Shown here piece by piece: positions 1 through 8,707 of a stretch of 64,000 bases of DNA (position 1 is the first letter of the stretch; each line of letters starts with the position of its first letter). Below the pieces are notes generated by a model that saw only the letters and a program-made list of their open reading frames with translations, made no database searches and was not told the origin of the DNA. The translations under genes were made by a program, and so were the position numbers. Source of the DNA: Sphingobacteriales bacterium 50-39 (GTDB taxonomy: Bacteria; Bacteroidota; Bacteroidia; Chitinophagales; Chitinophagaceae); the NCBI GenBank assembly GCA_001898505.1, contig MKTZ01000027.1, forward strand, positions 248,001-312,000. Direction: 5' to 3'.

Positions 1-2830
1 TCAGGGTCTTATCCAGGCTGACGTGGACGTTGGTGCGCTTTTTCCCATCGGTGAAAGGCACGACTACATTCTTTATCTGGCTGCCCTGGGTAGCGCGTAT
101 GTTCTGGAAGGCCGGTATTGCCTGTTTGGTGATCTCGTTGACCTTATGCTCATAGTTCTCCGTGGCTTCCTGGTATAATTTTTCCGCCAGTGCGGCTGCG
201 TCCCCTTTCAGGAATTCGTCCTGGCTGATCTGTGTATCGATGCCGAAATTGACGATGGTGGACAGCTTGAATCCTTCGTAATCGTCTCCCTCCTTGAACG
301 AGCTGATCAGTCCTTCTGCTACGATGTAGAAGGCATTGTCCAGGTCCAGGGCCAGCCTGTCGCCGAAGAGGGCGTGGTTACGTTTCTTATATACCACATT
401 ACGTTGCTTGTTCATGACGTCGTCATATTCCAGCAGGCGTTTGCGGATGCCAAAGTTGTTCTCTTCCACTTTTTTCTGGGCCCGTTCGATGCTCTTGGTC
501 ACCATGCTGTGCTGGATGACTTCTCCTTCCTTATAGCCCATCTTATCCATCAGGGAGGCGATACGATCGCTGCCGAACATACGCATCAGGTCGTCTTCCA
601 GGGAAACATAGAACTGTGAAGTACCGGGGTCGCCCTGACGTGCCGAACGGCCACGTAACTGACGGTCTACCCGCCGGCTCTCATGCCGTTCCGTACCGAT
701 GATGGCCAGGCCGCCGGCTTCTTTTACGCCGGGTCCTAATTTTATATCCGTACCACGACCGGCCATATTCGTAGCGATGGTCACGGCGCCTGCCAAACCT
801 GCTTCGGCAACGACCTGCGCTTCACGGGCGTGCTGTTTTGCGTTGAGCACATTGTGCGGGATCTTTTTTACCTGCAGCATCCTGCTCAGCAGCTCGCTCA
901 CTTCCACCGAGGTAGTACCTACCAGAGAGGGGCGTCCCGCTGTCCGCAGTCTTTCGATCTCTTCGATGACCGCCTTGTATTTTTCCCGCTTGGTCTTGAA
1001 TACCAGGTCCTGGTGGTCCTTGCGGATGGCCTGGACGTTGGTGGGAATGGTTACGACATCCAGCTTGTAGATATCCCAGAACTCGGCGGCTTCCGTTTCG
1101 GCAGTACCCGTCATACCGGCCAGCTTGTGATACATACGGAAGTAGTTCTGCAAGGTAACGGTGGCGTATGTCTGGGTTGCCGCCTCGATCTTTACATTTT
1201 CTTTTGCTTCGATGGCCTGGTGGAGACCATCGCTGTAACGTCTGCCGTCCAGGATACGACCCGTCTGCTCATCTACGATCTTGACCTGTCCGTCCATTAC
1301 GACGTATTCAACATCTTTGTCGAATAAGGTATATGCTTTTAGCAATTGCTGAACGGTGTGGATACGATCCGCCTTGACAGAATAGTCGGTCAGCAAAGCT
1401 TCTTTAAGCTGGAGCTTTTCTTCGCTGGGGACCTCGCTTTTTTCGATGTCTGCCAACTTGACGGCAATATCGGGCAGGATGAAGAATTCCGGATCTTCCC
1501 CTTCGCGGGTGATCATCTGGATGCCTTTGTCGGTGAGGTCCACCGAATTATTTTTTTCATCGATGCTAAAGAAGAGCTCGGCGTCTACTTTTGGCATTTC
1601 CTTTTGCTGATCGGCCAGATAATAGTTCTCTGTCTTCTGCAGCTTGACCTTTATGCCCGGCTCGCTGAGGAATTTAACCAGCGCTCCCGTCTTGGGCAGA
1701 CCTCGGTGCGCGCGCATCAGGGCCAGACCGCCGTCCTTGGCGTCGTCGTTGCCTTCGCTGATTTTCTTTTTTGCTTCGATGAGGAATTGATTGGTGACCC
1801 TTTTCTGCGCGTCGTACAATTTCTCTACCCGGCCTTTTAAAATATGATATTGCTGGTCGTCGCCTTTCGGTACGGGGCCGGAGATGATCAGGGGGGTACG
1901 CGCATCGTCGATCAATACGCTGTCCACCTCATCCACCATGGCGAAGTGGTGTTTGCGTTGTACCATTTCTTCCGGTGAGTGCACCATGTTGTCACGGAGA
2001 TAGTCGAAGCCAAATTCGTTGTTGGTGCCGTAGGTGATGTCGGCTAAATAAGCTTTCCGGCGGGATTCGCTATTGGGTTCGTGCTTGTCGATACAATCCA
2101 CAGTGAGACCCAGCCATTCGAAGATGGGGCCGTTCCATTCGGAGTCACGACGCGCCAGGTAATCATTCACCGTAACGATATGTACGCCTTCGCCTGCCAG
2201 GGCATTCAGATAGGCGGGGAGGGTAGATACGAGGGTTTTACCTTCACCCGTGGCCATTTCGGAGATCTTACCCTGATGCAGCACCGTACCGCCGATGAGC
2301 TGTACGTCATAATGCACCATGTTCCAGGTGATGGGGCTGCCGGCCGCCATCCAGGTGTTCTTATATATGGATTGATCGCCCTCGATGCGGACATTTTCTT
2401 TTTTGACGCTCAGGGTACGATCCAGCTCGGTGGCTGTGGATGTCAGCTCGCTGTTCTGGGAGAAGCGGCGGGCTGTCTCTTTTACTACTGCAAAAGCTTC
2501 CGGGAGGAGGGTTTCCAGCACTTCTTCGATCTGCTCGTCCCTGTCCTTTTTCAGCTGGTCTACCTGCTGGTAGAAAGCGTCCTTGCCGCTGATATCGTTA
2601 AAAGGCAGCTCTTCGGCCCTGGTGTTCAAATCTGCTATTTGCCCGTCAATATTGCTTAAATGTTCACGGATACGTTCCCTGAACTCTGCCGTCTTGGCTC
2701 GCAGCTGGTCGTTGGTGAGGGACTGGTAGGCCGCAAAATGCTGATTGATCTGGGTTACCAGCGGCTGGATATTACGGATGTCCTTTTCCGACTTGTTCCC
2801 ACCGAATATTTTTGATATGATACCTAACAT
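1..2830 (-). CDS. secA: Preprotein translocase ATPase SecA, C-terminal part outside the window
   Basis: SecA is the ATP-driven motor that pushes unfolded preproteins through SecYEG. The reading frame starts at the ATG at 2830 ([11 protein letters not shown]) and stays open for about 943 codons to the left edge, so the C-terminus, including any SecB/zinc-binding tail, lies outside. Visible family signatures are the Walker A segment [11 protein letters not shown] near residue 190, the VNDYLARRD and [15 protein letters not shown] segments, and the DEAD-type Walker B stretch [17 protein letters not shown] near residue 300. Walker A lies much further from the N-terminus than the roughly residue 100 seen in Escherichia coli; long N-terminal regions are usual in Bacteroidota SecA. 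A TAAATTTG -7 element about 115 bases upstream gives it its own promoter. Identification is firm; only the 3' end is unseen. Confidence 0.97.
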   Translation of the reverse strand, partial: MLGIISKIFGGNKSEKDIRNIQPLVTQINQHFAAYQSLTNDQLRAKTAEFRERIREHLSNIDGQIADLNTRAEELPFNDISGKDAFYQQVDQLKKDRDEQIEEVLETLLPEAFAVVKETARRFSQNSELTSTATELDRTLSVKKENVRIEGDQSIYKNTWMAAGSPITWNMVHYDVQLIGGTVLHQGKISEMATGEGKTLVSTLPAYLNALAGEGVHIVTVNDYLARRDSEWNGPIFEWLGLTVDCIDKHEPNSESRRKAYLADITYGTNNEFGFDYLRDNMVHSPEEMVQRKHHFAMVDEVDSVLIDDARTPLIISGPVPKGDDQQYHILKGRVEKLYDAQKRVTNQFLIEAKKKISEGNDDAKDGGLALMRAHRGLPKTGALVKFLSEPGIKVKLQKTENYYLADQQKEMPKVDAELFFSIDEKNNSVDLTDKGIQMITREGEDPEFFILPDIAVKLADIEKSEVPSEEKLQLKEALLTDYSVKADRIHTVQQLLKAYTLFDKDVEYVVMDGQVKIVDEQTGRILDGRRYSDGLHQAIEAKENVKIEAATQTYATVTLQNYFRMYHKLAGMTGTAETEAAEFWDIYKLDVVTIPTNVQAIRKDHQDLVFKTKREKYKAVIEEIERLRTAGRPSLVGTTSVEVSELLSRMLQVKKIPHNVLNAKQHAREAQVVAEAGLAGAVTIATNMAGRGTDIKLGPGVKEAGGLAIIGTERHESRRVDRQLRGRSARQGDPGTSQFYVSLEDDLMRMFGSDRIASLMDKMGYKEGEVIQHSMVTKSIERAQKKVEENNFGIRKRLLEYDDVMNKQRNVVYKKRNHALFGDRLALDLDNAFYIVAEGLISSFKEGDDYEGFKLSTIVNFGIDTQISQDEFLKGDAAALAEKLYQEATENYEHKVNEITKQAIPAFQNIRATQGSQIKNVVVPFTDGKKRTNVHVSLDKTL

Positions 2831-2944
2831 AATCTGTTCGTATATATTTATTTATGAATGGCTAGCCCCGACACTCCGGCAAATTTGATGCTATCCTCGC
2901 CGGAGAGTCAAATTGACAGGGTGGTAAAGAGATGACCAGGGAGG

Positions 2945-2952
2945 CAAATTTA
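2945..2952 (-). promoter_or_regulatory. Putative secA -7 promoter element
   Basis: On the minus strand this reads TAAATTTG, a full match to the Bacteroidota -7 consensus TAnnTTTG, about 115 bases before the secA ATG. The implied 5' leader is about 100 bases. I do not see a clear -33 TTTG at the right spacing. The rest of the 281-base gap between secA and the divergent XRE gene holds no ORF that I can support. Confidence 0.5.
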
Positions 2953-3111
2953 CGGAAAAAGGTCCGGCTGACAGTCAATGGCCAAATTCTCCCGAAATCA
3001 TAACGGGTGATAGATCAACGGATCGTAATTCCCTGGCCGGAAGGGGGTTAAAAATAAAAATTTTGGTATTGATAAAGAAGTTAGTATTTTTATTCCTAAA
3101 TATCTTAGTCT

Positions 3112-3861
3112 ATGTCAGTCGCAGGCCAAAATCTGAAATACCTCCGTAAGCTACGGGGTTGGACCCAAGAAGAGTTCGCTGCCAAATTAGGTATCAAAAG
3201 ATCCCTTTTAGGGGCTTATGAGGAAGAAAGGGCAGAGCCCCGTATCGATGTCCTGGAGATAGTGGGGGATATGTTCAAGCTGACCCTGGATGAGCTGTTG
3301 CGTAAGGAGCTCAGCGATGCCAAGGGTAATTATCTCTCCAAACGAAGGGCTCAGAAGATGGCTGCCGCCACCAATGACATACAGCTGGTGCCCGTAAAGG
3401 CTGCTGCCGGCTATCTTGCCGGGTATGCAGATCCTGAGTTCCTGGATGAGCTGAATACTTTCACGCTGCCCATGCTGGCGCCGGGCAACTACCGTGCTTT
3501 TGAGATCGTGGGTGACTCCATGCTGCCTACTGCCAGCGGCTCCGTCATCGTTGGGGAAAAGGTGGACGACCTGGAAGAGGTCAAGAGCAACCACACCTAT
3601 ATCGTCGTCTCCCGGAATGAGGGCATCGTATATAAGAGGATAATGAAGAACAACAAGGCCAGGACCAAGCTCACCCTGGTGAGCGATAATACGGCCTATC
3701 AGCCATACAATGTGAATACCGACGATGTGCTGGAGGTCTGGAGGGCGCAGATGATCATCAGCAAGGCCAACACCCAGCAGAGATGGGATGTCAACCAGCT
3801 GGCCAGTCTCGTCAGCAACCTGCAGGACCAGGTGAGCTCGCTGAAGAAAAAAATAAATTAA
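3112..3861 (+). CDS. XRE-family regulator with S24 (LexA/CI-like) peptidase domain
   Basis: This 249-residue protein has an N-terminal Cro/CI helix-turn-helix (about residues 6-62, core LRGWTQEEFAAKLGIKRSLL), a middle linker, and a LexA-like S24 domain (about 105-220). The S24 part shows the GDSM serine motif within FEIVGDSMLPTASG, a downstream lysine in EGIVYKRIMK, and an Ala-Gly stretch KAAAGYLAGY that resembles the self-cleavage site of the family. A short C-terminal coiled coil follows (SNLQDQVSSLKKKIN). By family knowledge such proteins are repressors, sometimes inactivated by RecA-stimulated self-cleavage. No phage genes lie nearby, so a chromosomal stress or envelope regulator is more likely than a prophage repressor, but the target is unknown. 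Its 3' end faces the coiled-coil gene on the other strand. Confidence 0.88.
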   Translation: MSVAGQNLKYLRKLRGWTQEEFAAKLGIKRSLLGAYEEERAEPRIDVLEIVGDMFKLTLDELLRKELSDAKGNYLSKRRAQKMAAATNDIQLVPVKAAAGYLAGYADPEFLDELNTFTLPMLAPGNYRAFEIVGDSMLPTASGSVIVGEKVDDLEEVKSNHTYIVVSRNEGIVYKRIMKNNKARTKLTLVSDNTAYQPYNVNTDDVLEVWRAQMIISKANTQQRWDVNQLASLVSNLQDQVSSLKKKIN

Positions 3862-3873
3862 AGTCCGACGCTG

Positions 3874-4674
3874 TTATCGGATCTGTTTGGCCCTGATAGC
3901 TTCCAGGATTTGCTGTTGCTTGTCGATCTCGGCTTGCTGCTGGAGCTGGTCTGTCTTGTTCTGGTCCAGGTCGCTTTGCGTTCTTCGCAATTTTTTTCCC
4001 AGGCTGCCTTCTTCATCCAGCAGTTTGCGTATTCTTTTTTGATTTTTATTCTTAGCGTCATCGTCGGCAGTGATATTCGATTGCAGGTTGGCTGCCTCTT
4101 TTGCCTGTTGCTGTTTATTTTCATCCAGGTCCGACTGCAGGCGGCGGAGCTTTTTATCCAGGTCGGCCTGGTCGTTTATCAATCCGTCCAATTTTTTTCT
4201 TGCCTTTTTTACCAGGGCGTCCTGTTCTTTGAATTGCAGGTTCACCATATATGCATCCACGTAAGGGGCCATGCTGTCGAGGAAGTATCTTGCCTGTGGG
4301 ATGAACATATTGTCCCCGGAGGGGCGGGACAGGAGATCCTGGTTCTTTTTTATAGGTAGCAGGGTCAGGATCGTCATATCCTTCTCCGCCCTGTTCTTTG
4401 TTTCTGTCCTAAAATACAGATCGGCAACCGAGGTGTCCGTGGGGCCGAGCCGGACGGAGCGCAATACAGTGAACCCTTTTACATTGGCGCTTTTGGCGCC
4501 CTGTTTGGCCATGTATTCGGTCAATGCGTCCTCTACTTTCTGTCGCTGATAGGGGAGCTGGATCATGGCCACGCTTTGGCGGGTCTTTTGGTAGTCGATG
4601 GAGCCTTCGTACGATTGGGCGTATATTACTTGTGAAAGGAGTAAGGTCAGGCAGGTGTAAAATAATCTATGCAT
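3874..4674 (-). CDS. Exported coiled-coil protein of unknown function
   Basis: I do not recognise a named family. The ATG at 4674 gives a clean signal peptide (MHRLFYTCLTLLLSQVIYAQ); an upstream in-frame TTG at 4689 would only add five residues. The mature N-terminal half (about residues 20-140) looks globular, and the rest (about 140-266) is a highly charged coiled coil. Within the coil a segment is present twice, KKLRRLQSDLDENK and KKLRRTQSDLDQNK, roughly 65 residues apart, pointing to internal duplication. It lies 28 bases downstream of a stand-alone sigma region 2 gene on the same strand and is probably co-transcribed with it. It is likely periplasmic or surface-exposed. Confidence 0.75.
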   Translation of the reverse strand: MHRLFYTCLTLLLSQVIYAQSYEGSIDYQKTRQSVAMIQLPYQRQKVEDALTEYMAKQGAKSANVKGFTVLRSVRLGPTDTSVADLYFRTETKNRAEKDMTILTLLPIKKNQDLLSRPSGDNMFIPQARYFLDSMAPYVDAYMVNLQFKEQDALVKKARKKLDGLINDQADLDKKLRRLQSDLDENKQQQAKEAANLQSNITADDDAKNKNQKRIRKLLDEEGSLGKKLRRTQSDLDQNKTDQLQQQAEIDKQQQILEAIRAKQIR

Positions 4675-4702
4675 ACCGAGGGGTTTCAAAATTTAAAAAA
4701 GG

Positions 4703-4960
4703 TCATTCGCCGCAAGCCTTGCGCATTTCGGCTGCCAGGTATCTATAGAGAGGCGGCTCTATGCTTTCAAAGTCTGCTTCTTCCCAGAGCCGTTCAAAAA
4801 GATTTTCCACCGTCTCCTCAGCTTCCCTGGCGTCTCCCAGAAGACTGTAGCCAAGGATCAGGAGATCTTCCCCGTAGTCTTTGTACAATTGGACGAATGC
4901 TTTGATATCTCTTTTTGCCAGGGCTTTCAATAAGGCTTGCTCTTCGTGTAGGGGCGTCAT
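4703..4960 (-). CDS. Small protein resembling an isolated sigma-70 region 2
   Basis: This 85-residue protein reads like the N-terminal half of an ECF sigma factor: AFVQLYKDYGEDLLILGYSLLGDAREAEETVENLFERLWE matches the pattern of sigma region 2.1-2.2 (shown here by LLGDAREAEETV). It ends after YLAAEMRKACGE where a normal ECF factor would continue to region 4. Between its TGA and the next gene only a few bases remain, so no region 4 is hidden downstream. It is followed by the coiled-coil exported gene on the same strand. It could be an anti-sigma-like competitor for RNA polymerase, a degenerate sigma factor, or an unrelated helical protein; function is unproven. Confidence 0.65.
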   Translation of the reverse strand: MTPLHEEQALLKALAKRDIKAFVQLYKDYGEDLLILGYSLLGDAREAEETVENLFERLWEEADFESIEPPLYRYLAAEMRKACGE

Positions 4961-5059
4961 TACTATGGATTTAAAATTAGGGTACGGATGTATGAAGGCA
5001 GTTGCCCACCCACCTTCTGAAGGATAAGGCGACCCGATCGAAAGAAATTCCGTATGTGT

Positions 5060-6334
5060 TTAGTATCCCAGCTTTAGCTCAACCCTTCTGTTGGCGGCAC
5101 GGCCTTTGGCAGTCTTATTATCACCGACAGGATCCGATTGGCCATGTCCGGCAGCGGCGATCCTGTTTTCAGCTACGCCTTTGGATACAAGATATTTTTT
5201 TACAGCTGCCGCCCTATGTTCGCTGAGCAGCTGATTCTTTTCGGGCCGCCCCGTATTGTCCGTATAGCCATCGATGGACAGCCGGAGGTTGGGGTCTGCC
5301 TTCAAAAGACCTACTACGTCATCCAGTCCTTTGTTGGACTTTTTGAGGAGGATATAGCTCGCTGTTGCGAAATAGATATGGCTGGCGGCATACTCGGCTC
5401 TTTTTTTCACTTCTTCCTTTACGATGGGACAGCCGTTGTTGGCCGGGTCTCCGGCGAGATCGGGGCATTTGTCCAGCTCATCGTTGACGCCATCACCGTC
5501 ACGATCCGGTATGGGGCAGCCCTGGTATTTGGCCACACCGGCGACAGTGGGGCATTTATCCTCTTCGTCATTGATGCCATCCCCATCCGTATCGGGTATG
5601 GGACATCCCTGGTATTTGGCGGTGCCTGCGACATTCGGACATTTGTCATCCTTGTCCGGGATGCCATCTCCATCCGTGTCGGGGCACCCTTTGAATTGGG
5701 GAAGACCAGCTACATCGGGGCAGTCATCCAGGCTGTCCACCACGCCGTCCTTATCCCTGTCCCTGACTTCGACGATGGGAGGCGGCGGCGGAGGCATAAT
5801 GGCTGCCTTTTTCTCGCGGGGAGAGCCGATGGTCTGTGTGAATCCCAGGGAGTAGAACATGTTGTTATCGAGCTTGGATGTGCTGAAGGAGGCACGATAG
5901 TTGGCCTGGAGGAATATATATCCTTCACCCATCATATTGAGTTGGAGGCCGCCTCCCAATGGGGCATAAGCGGACCACCCTCCGCTGTAATTTCCAACAC
6001 CGATGCCGGCGGAAAGGAAGGGTGAGAGCAAATGATCGTCGTCGATGGGCCGGGCATGCAATGAACCTTCGAATTCATTGATATATGCATTGCTGTTGCT
6101 GTTCTCTTTTTTGGTAAAGTCGGAGAACAAGCCGTTGTACCGGAGAGAAAAATCGATCTTCCGGGTGATACCCTTCCAGTACATAATGGAAAATCCCGGA
6201 TCTACATTGGAAGACTTTGGAACATCCGTGTAAAAATGCACGAGGTTAGCGCTGAAACCAATGATAGATGGCTTGGTTTGGCCGTAACAAAAAACTGATA
6301 AAAATAACAGGAGGGCAAAACATATCCCTTTCAT
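5060..6334 (-). CDS. OmpA-family outer membrane protein with thrombospondin type 3 repeats
   Basis: A 424-residue envelope protein. After a signal peptide (MKGICFALLLFLSVFCYGQ) come an outer-membrane beta-barrel-like region (about 20-165) and a proline hinge with seven consecutive prolines. Next are calcium-binding TSP3 repeats rich in DxDxDG (about 185-305, e.g. DTDGDGIPDKDDKCP). The protein ends in an OmpA peptidoglycan-binding domain (about 312-424) with the expected TDNTGRPEKNQLLSEHRA and GRAANRRVEL segments. By family knowledge such proteins tie the outer membrane to peptidoglycan. A dense antisense ORF lies opposite because of the repeats and is not real. The gene is monocistronic and divergent from the ECF sigma gene. 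Confidence 0.93.
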   Translation of the reverse strand: MKGICFALLLFLSVFCYGQTKPSIIGFSANLVHFYTDVPKSSNVDPGFSIMYWKGITRKIDFSLRYNGLFSDFTKKENSNSNAYINEFEGSLHARPIDDDHLLSPFLSAGIGVGNYSGGWSAYAPLGGGLQLNMMGEGYIFLQANYRASFSTSKLDNNMFYSLGFTQTIGSPREKKAAIMPPPPPPIVEVRDRDKDGVVDSLDDCPDVAGLPQFKGCPDTDGDGIPDKDDKCPNVAGTAKYQGCPIPDTDGDGINDEEDKCPTVAGVAKYQGCPIPDRDGDGVNDELDKCPDLAGDPANNGCPIVKEEVKKRAEYAASHIYFATASYILLKKSNKGLDDVVGLLKADPNLRLSIDGYTDNTGRPEKNQLLSEHRAAAVKKYLVSKGVAENRIAAAGHGQSDPVGDNKTAKGRAANRRVELKLGY

Positions 6335-6668
6335 AAGCGGAGCTTAATTTTTAATGTGTTTGTGTCAAAAAATAATATGGCAGGGTATTACGGAGACGGG
6401 TATATACTGTCTGAAGGTCAAATCATGTCTGACCTACACAAAGACTGATAAAATGCACCGTGCGTTTCGCGGAGGGGGGAAAATATTTTTATTTGCGCTG
6501 CTATCTGCGTAAATAAATTTTAGCAGGCTGATTCTCAAAAAATTGGCGAAGGAACCAAGGTTGACCGGGATCATTATCGACGTCCAAGGTATTTAACGGA
6601 CCCGCATGTAAGTGTAAATATTTATATAAAATGTAGATATTTGTCCTCATGAACCTTTTATTAGTCCC
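6335..6668. other. Divergent intergenic region without a gene, containing an inverted repeat
   Basis: These 334 bases separate the OmpA gene from the divergent ECF sigma gene, and no supported ORF is present. The half nearest the sigma gene is AT-rich and includes GATATTTG (6636-6643 area), a one-off match to the -7 consensus. An inverted repeat AGGTCA-N9-TGACCT lies at 6415-6435. Confidence 0.5.
6415..6435. promoter_or_regulatory. Inverted repeat AGGTCA-N9-TGACCT, possible operator
   Basis: Perfect six-base arms with a nine-base spacer sit about 80 bases upstream of the OmpA gene start and 230 bases upstream of the sigma gene. The spacing fits one helical turn and a bit, as for a dimeric regulator. 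There is no T-run, so it is not a terminator. A chance occurrence cannot be excluded. Confidence 0.3.
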
Positions 6669-7211
6669 ATGAACCCTAAACGCAACGTTTCCCCTACTTT
6701 TCAAGTCTTAGCAGAGAAGGCCTCGCAAGGCGATGGTTTGTCTTTTCAGGAGATCTATGATGCCATTGCGGGCAAGATGTACAGCCTCTGTTTGCGTTAT
6801 GCAGGGAATGCCGAGGATGCCAATGACTGGTTCCAGGAGGGATTTGTAAAGCTTTATAAGAATCTGGCTTCTTTCCGTGGGGAAGGCTCTTTTGAAGGGT
6901 GGGCCAGAAGGATATTTGTGAGCACTTGTATCGACGGCATCAAGAGCAGGAGCCTTTTATTCCCTGTACTGCGGAGCGAGGCGGATCCTGTGGCACCTGA
7001 CCTGACGGGTTATGACAAGCTCACCAATGACGACCTGATCCGGCTGATCCGTCAGTTGCCGGATGGGTATCGTACGGTCGTGAATTTATATATGGTGGAA
7101 GGCTATAGCCATAAAGAGATAGGAAGCATCCTTAGTATTTCCGAGGAAGGCAGCCGGTCGCAGCTATTCAGGGCCCGTGTCCTATTACAAAAAATGCTTG
7201 CAGAAAATTAA
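6669..7211 (+). CDS. ECF-type RNA polymerase sigma-70 factor
   Basis: A 180-residue ECF sigma factor. Region 2 covers about residues 25-90, with LCLRYAGNAEDANDWFQEG followed by a -10 recognition segment FEGWARRIFVSTCIDGI. Region 4 covers about 120-175, with LPDGYRTVVNLYMVEGYSHK and a helix-turn-helix that runs into SRSQLFRARVLLQKML. By family knowledge it directs RNA polymerase to a small regulon, often for envelope functions. Its TAA overlaps the ATG of the next gene (TAATG), so the two are translationally coupled, which suggests the next protein is its membrane-bound partner. Confidence 0.92.
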   Translation: MNPKRNVSPTFQVLAEKASQGDGLSFQEIYDAIAGKMYSLCLRYAGNAEDANDWFQEGFVKLYKNLASFRGEGSFEGWARRIFVSTCIDGIKSRSLLFPVLRSEADPVAPDLTGYDKLTNDDLIRLIRQLPDGYRTVVNLYMVEGYSHKEIGSILSISEEGSRSQLFRARVLLQKMLAEN

Positions 7212-8017
7212 TGACGAACCGACCCGACATATGGCATCCGTTAAAGGATCATGAGATCTCTCCGCCTGCGGAGGTATGCCACCGGCTTCGCACCATACTG
7301 GAGATAGATGATGTGGCGCCTGATCCTGTGATGGGGGCTTTTATGGAAAGGATGCAGGAGCACGAGGTAGCGCCGCCCGCGGAACTGGAAGCTATTGTCG
7401 GTGAGCGTTGCGGGGTCCGGACCCCGGAGAAGCGGAAGCGTCGGGGAGTGAGGTGGTATGTAGCAGCGGCCGCCTGTGTGGTGTTGGTGGTGACCGGAGG
7501 GATCGTTATGGTGAAGAAGGAAAAGCCAATTGCAATGTCGCCGGCGGCGCCGTCGGTGGCCTCGAAGCCTTTACAGACTGATACGACCAACCAAAAAAGG
7601 GCGGTGATAAAAGATGTGGCTATTACGGCGAAGCCACATAGTGAAGCTCCTATTAAAGTCGGCCGGAATCCATCCTTCAGTATTGGAGGAAAGACAGTCC
7701 AGGTGTCTGATAATGATCTGCTGATGACCTTTGCAAACTATACTTACCCGGAGGTACCCGATTACCTTTTACGTGAAGGTGATCAGCCTCTTAAAATATA
7801 TGTCGACCAGTATACGAATATTTATGTTTCAAAAAATATGCGTGCCCTGCTGAAAGAACTTTATGAGGTCAGGAACAATGGCAAGCCGGCCCGTAAGGCA
7901 AGAAAAGCGCGACGCAGGCTGGATGACTGGAAAGAAAAAGACGAGAAGCGATGGGATAAAAGCGGGAAGGCTAATCCGCTGGACCCTGTAGATCTTGGGG
8001 AGTTTATTTTCAAATAA
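7211..8017 (+). CDS. Single-pass membrane protein, likely anti-sigma partner of the ECF factor
   Basis: A 268-residue protein with a cytoplasmic N-terminal part (1-80), a basic stretch EKRKRRGVRWY, one membrane helix (about 84-100, VAAAACVVLVVTGGIVMV), and a long periplasmic C-terminus without a recognised domain. The cytoplasmic part carries one motif twice, DHEISPPAEV (about 13-22) and EHEVAPPAEL (about 50-59). The start codon overlaps the sigma stop codon. The topology, position and coupling resemble anti-sigma factors of Bacteroidota, but no canonical zinc anti-sigma or FecR signature is visible, so the role is inferred from context. Confidence 0.75.
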   Translation: MTNRPDIWHPLKDHEISPPAEVCHRLRTILEIDDVAPDPVMGAFMERMQEHEVAPPAELEAIVGERCGVRTPEKRKRRGVRWYVAAAACVVLVVTGGIVMVKKEKPIAMSPAAPSVASKPLQTDTTNQKRAVIKDVAITAKPHSEAPIKVGRNPSFSIGGKTVQVSDNDLLMTFANYTYPEVPDYLLREGDQPLKIYVDQYTNIYVSKNMRALLKELYEVRNNGKPARKARKARRRLDDWKEKDEKRWDKSGKANPLDPVDLGEFIFK

Positions 8018-8029
8018 GGATCGAAAAAA

Positions 8030-8653
8030 ATGGGGCGGATATTTTATATAATAAGCATTGCAGTTTTGTTGAGCAGTCCGGTGCGATCCTTTGTAGGGGG
8101 CGACACCCCGGATCTGACTGTCTCTTATTCTGTCGAGGTGATGTCGAAGAAGGGAGGTAATATGGGGATAGGAGAAACATATAACGGCGGTGTCGAGACC
8201 TTTTTCACAAATGCCCGGCATGCGAGACTGCGACTTGTTTCCCTCATGCGTATACAAAGCATCTATGTTTCGTCGGACAATACAGAACGTACCATTGTAA
8301 AGGAGTCGGGTAAGAACAAATATGTGTCACGCATGAACGGGCAGGAGTGGAAGGCTTATAATAATAAATACGATGGCGCCGCCTGTCAACTGGCGGAGGA
8401 TACGATGCGGGTGTTACAGTATGTATGTAAAAAGGCCGTTGTAACTTTAAAGGATGGAAAAGTGATGACGGCCTGGTATACGACAGCTATTCAGGCGCCG
8501 TTGTTCTCTTCATTGGAGCCGGCTTTTTCCCAGGTGCCGGGTCTGGTGCTGCAATTCGAATACACCTATAAGAAAAAGACCCTTAGATATACCGCTACTT
8601 CCATCAGCCGTCGCCCCATTTCGAGCGAGGTGTTTACTTTTCCTGAGAAATAG
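8030..8653 (+). CDS. GLPGLI-like exported protein
   Basis: This 207-residue protein begins with a hydrophobic signal (MGRIFYIISIAVLLSSPVRS). Its C-terminal half contains AFSQVPGLVLQFEYTYKK, which resembles the GLPGLI motif region of a widespread Bacteroidota family of unknown function (compare GLPGLI[LV]). It starts 12 bases after the putative anti-sigma gene and is probably the third gene of the sigma operon. The protein probably acts in the periplasm or outer membrane. The family assignment is moderately sure and the molecular function unknown. Confidence 0.65.
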   Translation: MGRIFYIISIAVLLSSPVRSFVGGDTPDLTVSYSVEVMSKKGGNMGIGETYNGGVETFFTNARHARLRLVSLMRIQSIYVSSDNTERTIVKESGKNKYVSRMNGQEWKAYNNKYDGAACQLAEDTMRVLQYVCKKAVVTLKDGKVMTAWYTTAIQAPLFSSLEPAFSQVPGLVLQFEYTYKKKTLRYTATSISRRPISSEVFTFPEK

Positions 8654-8707
8654 TGCTTACGGGAAGTATCAGGATGAGGGCAGGAAACTTATTCATATGC
8701 AGGGGTT

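Noticed and set aside
3112-3861. XRE/S24 gene as sign of a prophage
   Set aside because: No integrase, portal, capsid or lysis gene occurs nearby; neighbours are housekeeping and envelope genes.
5138-6025. 295-codon open frame on the plus strand
   Set aside because: It lies antisense to the OmpA/TSP3 gene and arises from its repetitive Asp/Gly codons.
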